Source of the DNA: Mycobacterium intermedium
Lineage (GTDB): Bacteria > Actinomycetota > Actinomycetes > Mycobacteriales > Mycobacteriaceae
Assembly: GCF_002086275.1 (NCBI RefSeq)
Contig: NZ_MVHT01000077.1
Location: forward strand, 1-33,725
Length of the DNA stretch: 33,725 bases
Direction of reading: 5' to 3'
The translations under genes were made by a program, and so were the position numbers. The notes under the pieces were generated by a model, which saw nothing but the letters and a program-made list of their open reading frames with translations, was not told the origin of the DNA and made no database searches. Below, one piece after another: positions 30,877 through 33,725 of this stretch. Within the stretch, counting starts at the first letter, position 1, and every line of letters starts with the position of its first letter.

Positions 30877-30905
30877 CAAGTTTTGTCAATTATGACGAAA
30901 CTTGT
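30876..30905. promoter_or_regulatory. Palindromic operator-like site before the FAD oxidoreductase
   Basis: A 30-base near-perfect palindrome has halves ACAAGTTTTGTCAAT and TATGACGAAACTTGT with two mismatched pairs. It overlaps the tetR stop and lies 60-90 bases before the oxidoreductase start. Minus-strand CATAAT and TTGACA lie within it. It shares AAGTTTTGTCAAT with the site upstream of tetR. Confidence 0.65.
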
Positions 30906-31516
30906 CCCGGGTGCCAGGTGTCGGTGATGCCGTTTCGCAGGGTCTCCAGGGCGACGTGACTCACCCGGGCCAGTTCGCCGAGCGATCGGTCCTCCCCGAG
31001 CATCCACGCCTCCATGGCCCCGAACACTGCCGCCGCGATACACCGGGCGGTCACCGTGGCGCGCAGCTTGGCATCGGGCAGCTGTTCCGCCGATCGGCTG
31101 CGCCGTTGCAGTTGCACCTGGATGGCGTCGGCGAGGTCGGCCTGGACGTCCCGGATGTGCCGCACGATCCGGCTCGGATCAATCTCGCCGCCCCGTAGTG
31201 CGGCGATCTTCGTCACCGCTTCTACGTCGTACGGAAATGCGAAGATGGCGGCTTGGACGGAGTCGATCACCGGTTCGTCCGCGGGTCGGGCCTCAAGCGC
31301 GGCGCGGAACCAGTTCAACCCCGTGTAGTCGGCGAACAGCAGGTCGTGCTTGGAGCTGAAGTGGCGGTAGAAGGTGCGCAGCGAGACGCCGGCATCCGCC
31401 GCGATCTGCTCGGCGGACGTGTTCTCCACACCCTGGGCCAGGAACCGCACCAGTGCCGCTTGGCGCAGCGCCTCGCGGGTGCGTTCGCTGCGCGCGGTCT
31501 GTGCGGGCCTGACCAT
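30890..31516 (-). CDS. TetR-family transcriptional regulator (Rv3830c orthologue)
   Basis: The product is 208 residues. An N-terminal helix-turn-helix (TSAEQIAADAGVSLRTFYRHFSSKHDLL, about residues 34-61) is followed by a helical ligand-binding domain. The ATG at 31516 gives the M. tuberculosis length. Minus-strand TATCTT six bases upstream suggests a leaderless message; the frame continues upstream without family similarity. It reads toward the FAD oxidoreductase and away from the DUF2834-like gene. Matching palindromes on both sides indicate self-control and control of both neighbours. Confidence 0.92.
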   Translation of the reverse strand: MVRPAQTARSERTREALRQAALVRFLAQGVENTSAEQIAADAGVSLRTFYRHFSSKHDLLFADYTGLNWFRAALEARPADEPVIDSVQAAIFAFPYDVEAVTKIAALRGGEIDPSRIVRHIRDVQADLADAIQVQLQRRSRSAEQLPDAKLRATVTARCIAAAVFGAMEAWMLGEDRSLGELARVSHVALETLRNGITDTWHPGQVSS

Positions 31517-31522
31517 TCGAGC

Positions 31523-31528
31523 AAGATA
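31523..31528 (-). promoter_or_regulatory. Putative -10 of tetR
   Basis: Minus-strand TATCTT stands six bases before the ATG at 31516; there is no Shine-Dalgarno. Confidence 0.4.
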
Positions 31529-31548
31529 CCAAGTTGTCTTTGCGTCTT

Positions 31549-31572
31549 TTTTGACAATATTGACAAAACTTT
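31549..31572. promoter_or_regulatory. Operator-like site in the tetR / Rv3831-like divergent region
   Basis: On the minus strand this reads AAGTTTTGTCAATATTGTCAAAA. The inner TTTTGTCAA / TTGTCAAAA halves are an imperfect palindrome, and AAGTTTTGTCAAT is shared with the site at 30876-30905. It covers the -35 (TTGACA, 31560-31565) of the rightward gene. Confidence 0.6.
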
Positions 31573-31589
31573 GGCGCCGGGGTGAGACT
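31560..31589 (+). promoter_or_regulatory. Putative promoter of the Rv3831-like gene
   Basis: TTGACA (31560-31565), an 18-base spacer and GAGACT (31584-31589) stand six bases before the ATG at 31596. The -35 lies inside the operator-like site. Confidence 0.4.
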
Positions 31590-31595
31590 GCGCCA

Positions 31596-32090
31596 ATGGT
31601 GTCGCTACTCCTCCACGCTGTCCTCGGCATCGCCGTCATCATCTGGATCGTCAGGTCGAACCCCGCGGTCTACGCAAGGCCCTCAGGCGGACCGGCGTTC
31701 TCGCCATTGGAACTGGTGTACTACGGGGTCGGCATCGCCTCGATCGCCCTGGGCTGGTACTTCAACATCCGCTTCGTGCAGCAGTACGCGCCGCACGGCA
31801 TCACCGGGGTGCACAATCCAATCTGGGGCGACGGGAGCTGGGCGCAGTACATCCAGTTGATGTTCGTCAACCCGGCCGCAGGCTCAGCGGGGCAGGACTA
31901 CACGATCGCGAATGTCATTCTGCTGCCGCTGTTTTCGATTATCGACGGTTATCGGCGCGGGCTGAAGCGGCCGTGGCTGTACTTCGTCAGCAGCCTGTTC
32001 ACCAGCTTCGCCTTCGCGTTCGCCTTCTACTTCGCCACTATCGAACGGCAGCGCCGGCACGAGCAGGCCCGCCAGACGGTCGACGCCTGA
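31596..32090 (+). CDS. DUF2834-like membrane protein (Rv3831 orthologue)
   Basis: The product is a 164-residue integral membrane protein with about four helices: 2-19 (SLLLHAVLGIAVIIWIV), 38-56, a weaker one near 105-116 (NVILLPLFSIIDGYRR), and 128-147 (FVSSLFTSFAFAFAFYFA). It ends in a basic tail (ERQRRHEQAR). The layout fits DUF2834-type proteins, whose function is unknown. It is divergent from tetR. The ATG at 31596 is chosen because upstream codons are antisense to tetR. Confidence 0.82.
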   Translation: MVSLLLHAVLGIAVIIWIVRSNPAVYARPSGGPAFSPLELVYYGVGIASIALGWYFNIRFVQQYAPHGITGVHNPIWGDGSWAQYIQLMFVNPAAGSAGQDYTIANVILLPLFSIIDGYRRGLKRPWLYFVSSLFTSFAFAFAFYFATIERQRRHEQARQTVDA

Positions 32091-32105
32091 CTCGGCTTTC
32101 GCCCC

Positions 32106-32176
32106 CGCCCGCCGAACGTGGGCCCTGCGCACCCGCCGATGCGAAACCAGGGCATACACCACACACTCGGCGCGCC
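32106..32176. repeat. Palindromic tandem repeat, left cluster, unit 1
   Basis: A 71-base unit begins CGCCCGCCGAACGTGGGCCC and ends CCACACACTCGGCGCGCC. It is repeated at 32191-32262, offset about 85 bases. Its two ends are roughly inverted to each other (GCCGA-GTGGG against CCACACACTCGGC). Confidence 0.85.
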
Positions 32177-32190
32177 CGCCAGCGGACGCC

Positions 32191-32262
32191 CGCCCGCCGA
32201 ACGTGGGCCCTACGCACCCGCCGATGCGAAACCAGGGCAATACGCCACACACTCGGCGCGCC
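32191..32262. repeat. Palindromic tandem repeat, left cluster, unit 2
   Basis: This second copy differs from unit 1 by a few bases and one insertion. It ends just before the serS promoter. Confidence 0.85.
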
Positions 32263-32278
32263 TGGCCAGCAGCAAAAG

Positions 32279-32284
32279 TAGTCT
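32279..32284 (+). promoter_or_regulatory. Putative -10 of serS, leaderless
   Basis: TAGTCT, seven bases, then the GTG start at 32292. The same hexamer and spacing stand before the decarboxylase-synthase fusion. Confidence 0.5.
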
Positions 32285-32291
32285 TGCGGCC

Positions 32292-33560
32292 GTGATCGAC
32301 CTGAAGCAACTCCGGGAAGACCCTGACGCCGTTCGCCGCTCTCAACGCAGCCGTGGAGAAGATCCGGCGCTGGTCGACGCGCTGTTGACCGCGGACGCCG
32401 ACCGGCGGGCGGCGATCTCGGCGGCGGATGCGCTGCGCGCCGAACAGAAGGCCGCCAGCAAGAGCGTCGGCAAGGCGTCACCCGACGAGCGCCCGGCATT
32501 GCTGCAACGCGCCAAAGAACTGGCCGAGCAGGTCAAGGCCGCAGAAAGCAGCCAAGCCGAAGCGGAGGCGGCATTCGTCGCGGCGCATATGGCGATTTCG
32601 AATGTGATCCTCGATGGCGTTCCCCCGGGTGGCGAGGACGACTACGTCGTGCTCGACGTCGTGGGCGAGCCGGCGAAGCTGGACAACCCCAAGGACCACC
32701 TGGAACTCGGGGAGTCGTTGGGCCTGATCGACATGCAGCGCGGCGCCAAGGTGTCCGGCTCGCGGTTCTACTTCCTGACCGGCCGGGGCGCGCTGCTGCA
32801 GCTGGGTCTGTTGCAGCTGGCGCTGAAAGTGGCCGTCGACAACGGCTTTATACCGATGATCCCGCCCGTGTTGGTCCGCCCCGAAGTCATGGCCGGCACC
32901 GGATTCCTGGGCGCCCACGCCGACGAGGTGTACCGCGTGGAGGCCGACGACCTGTACCTGGTCGGCACCTCGGAAGTGCCGCTGGCGGGATACCACGCCG
33001 ACGAGATCCTGGACCTCTCCGGTGGGCCGCTGCGCTATGCCGGCTGGTCGTCGTGTTTCCGACGGGAGGCCGGCAGCTACGGCAAGGACACCCGCGGCAT
33101 CATCCGGGTGCACCAATTCGACAAGGTGGAAGGGTTCGTCTACTGCAAGCCCGCCGACGCCGAGGCCGAACACGAGCGGCTGCTGGGTTGGCAGCGCGAG
33201 ATGCTGGCACACATCGAGGTGCCGTACCGAGTGATCGATGTGGCGGCGGGCGACCTGGGTTCGTCGGCTGCCCGGAAATTCGACTGCGAGGCGTGGGTGC
33301 CGACGCAGGGTGCGTACCGCGAGCTGACGTCGACGTCGAACTGCACCACCTTCCAGGCGCGCCGGCTGTCCACCCGCTACCGCGACGACAACGGCAAACC
33401 CCAGACCGCCGCCACCCTCAACGGGACGCTGGCCACCACCCGTTGGCTGGTCGCCATCCTGGAGAACCACCAGCAGCCGGACGGCAGTGTGCGCGTGCCC
33501 GCCGCGCTGGTGCCCTTCGTGGGCACCGAGGTGTTGGAGCCGACGAGCGGGCGCCGATAG
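32292..33560 (+). CDS. serS: Seryl-tRNA synthetase (Rv3834c orthologue)
   Basis: The product is a 422-residue class II aminoacyl-tRNA synthetase that charges tRNA-Ser. The N-terminal tRNA-binding coiled-coil arm covers about 1-105 (MIDLKQLREDPDAVRRSQ, then heptad-like Ala/Glu/Lys/Arg). Motif 2 is SSCFRREAGSYGKDTRGIIRVHQF and motif 3 NGTLATTRWLVAILEN. The TSEVPLAGYH and TSTSNCTTFQARR segments of the serine site are present. The GTG at 32292 matches the family start; the open frame upstream is the repeat cluster. In H37Rv serS is on the opposite strand relative to the other genes here. Confidence 0.97.
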   Translation: MIDLKQLREDPDAVRRSQRSRGEDPALVDALLTADADRRAAISAADALRAEQKAASKSVGKASPDERPALLQRAKELAEQVKAAESSQAEAEAAFVAAHMAISNVILDGVPPGGEDDYVVLDVVGEPAKLDNPKDHLELGESLGLIDMQRGAKVSGSRFYFLTGRGALLQLGLLQLALKVAVDNGFIPMIPPVLVRPEVMAGTGFLGAHADEVYRVEADDLYLVGTSEVPLAGYHADEILDLSGGPLRYAGWSSCFRREAGSYGKDTRGIIRVHQFDKVEGFVYCKPADAEAEHERLLGWQREMLAHIEVPYRVIDVAAGDLGSSAARKFDCEAWVPTQGAYRELTSTSNCTTFQARRLSTRYRDDNGKPQTAATLNGTLATTRWLVAILENHQQPDGSVRVPAALVPFVGTEVLEPTSGRR

Positions 33561-33563
33561 CAG

Positions 33564-33640
33564 GCGCGCCGAGTGTGGGGCCCTTGGCCCAGGTAATCCC
33601 GTCAGCGGGTACACAAGCCACACACTCGGCGAGTGGGGGT
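33564..33640. repeat. Palindromic tandem repeat, right cluster, unit 1
   Basis: The unit begins GCGCGCCGAGTGTGGGGCCC and contains CCACACACTCGGCGAGTGGGGGT. CGCCGAGTGTGG near one end and CCACACACTCGGCG near the other form a long inverted repeat, with a small GGGCC-CTT-GGCCC hairpin inside. Placed four bases after the serS stop, it may also act as its terminator. Confidence 0.85.
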
Positions 33641-33649
33641 CTACAGCAA

Positions 33650-33725
33650 GCGCGCCGAGTGTGGGGCCCTTGGCCCAGGAATCGCGTCAGCGGGTACACA
33701 AGCCACACACTCGGCGAGTGGGGGT
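33650..33725. repeat. Palindromic tandem repeat, right cluster, unit 2 (runs to window edge)
   Basis: This copy of the preceding unit is offset 86 bases and almost identical. The array may continue past the window. Confidence 0.85.

Noticed and set aside
32106..33725. The repeat clusters as a CRISPR array
   Set aside because: There are only two units per cluster, the units are 70-80 bases with no unique spacers of constant length, and no cas genes are present.

Overview
This is a high-GC chromosomal window from a slow-growing, non-tuberculous mycobacterium. The genus is set by an almost unbroken run of genes recognisable as orthologues of the M. tuberculosis H37Rv block Rv3803c to Rv3834c: mycolyltransferase family, arabinogalactan enzymes, Erp, and PE proteins. 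H37Rv comparisons are from memory of its gene order. The species cannot be named from the sequence.

Layout. (a) 1-833: a PE-family gene cut by the window edge and an intergenic region holding an inverted copy of about 63 bp from inside that gene. (b) 834-9911, all leftward: fbpD (MPT51), fbpA (Ag85A), aftB, ubiA, a PAP2 phosphatase, glfT2 and glf. From ubiA to glf the genes overlap or nearly touch, as in the arabinogalactan operon. (c) 10126-12906, rightward: erp/pirG and a secreted amidase/LGFP protein (Rv3811-like). (d) 12939-23275: an accessory region absent from H37Rv at this place, except for one PE gene matching PE_PGRS62 by position. It holds a single-chain ornithine decarboxylase-spermidine synthase fusion, a cytochrome P450, a 13E12 remnant, an alpha/beta hydrolase, a 13E12-type DUF222/HNH gene with a perfect LexA box, a collapsed PE copy, the intact PE gene, and a leftward cassette of DUF1190-like, glutathionylspermidine-synthase-like ATP-grasp and DUF350 genes. 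(e) 23358-29251: Rv3813c-Rv3819 orthologues (HAD phosphatase, three PlsC-like acyltransferases, kinase-like protein, MBL/Rieske protein, small protein). (f) 29248-33725: Rv3829c (FAD oxidoreductase), Rv3830c (TetR) and Rv3831 orthologues, then serS flanked by two clusters of palindromic tandem repeats. The sulfolipid block Rv3820c-Rv3828c is missing, and serS points the opposite way from H37Rv.

How the genes work together. Region (b) makes the galactan and arabinan precursor steps of the cell wall and attaches mycolates. Region (d) carries a putative polyamine theme. The fusion could convert ornithine to putrescine and then spermidine, given decarboxylated AdoMet from elsewhere. The DUF1190/ATP-grasp/DUF350 trio matches E. 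coli yjfM-yjfC-yjfL, a membrane-linked set with a ligase of the polyamine-peptide amide-forming family. A polyamine synthesis-and-conjugation system inserted beside cell-envelope genes is the main new hypothesis here. Several genes also appear to be transcribed leaderless, with TANNNT about 6-8 bases before a GTG or ATG start.
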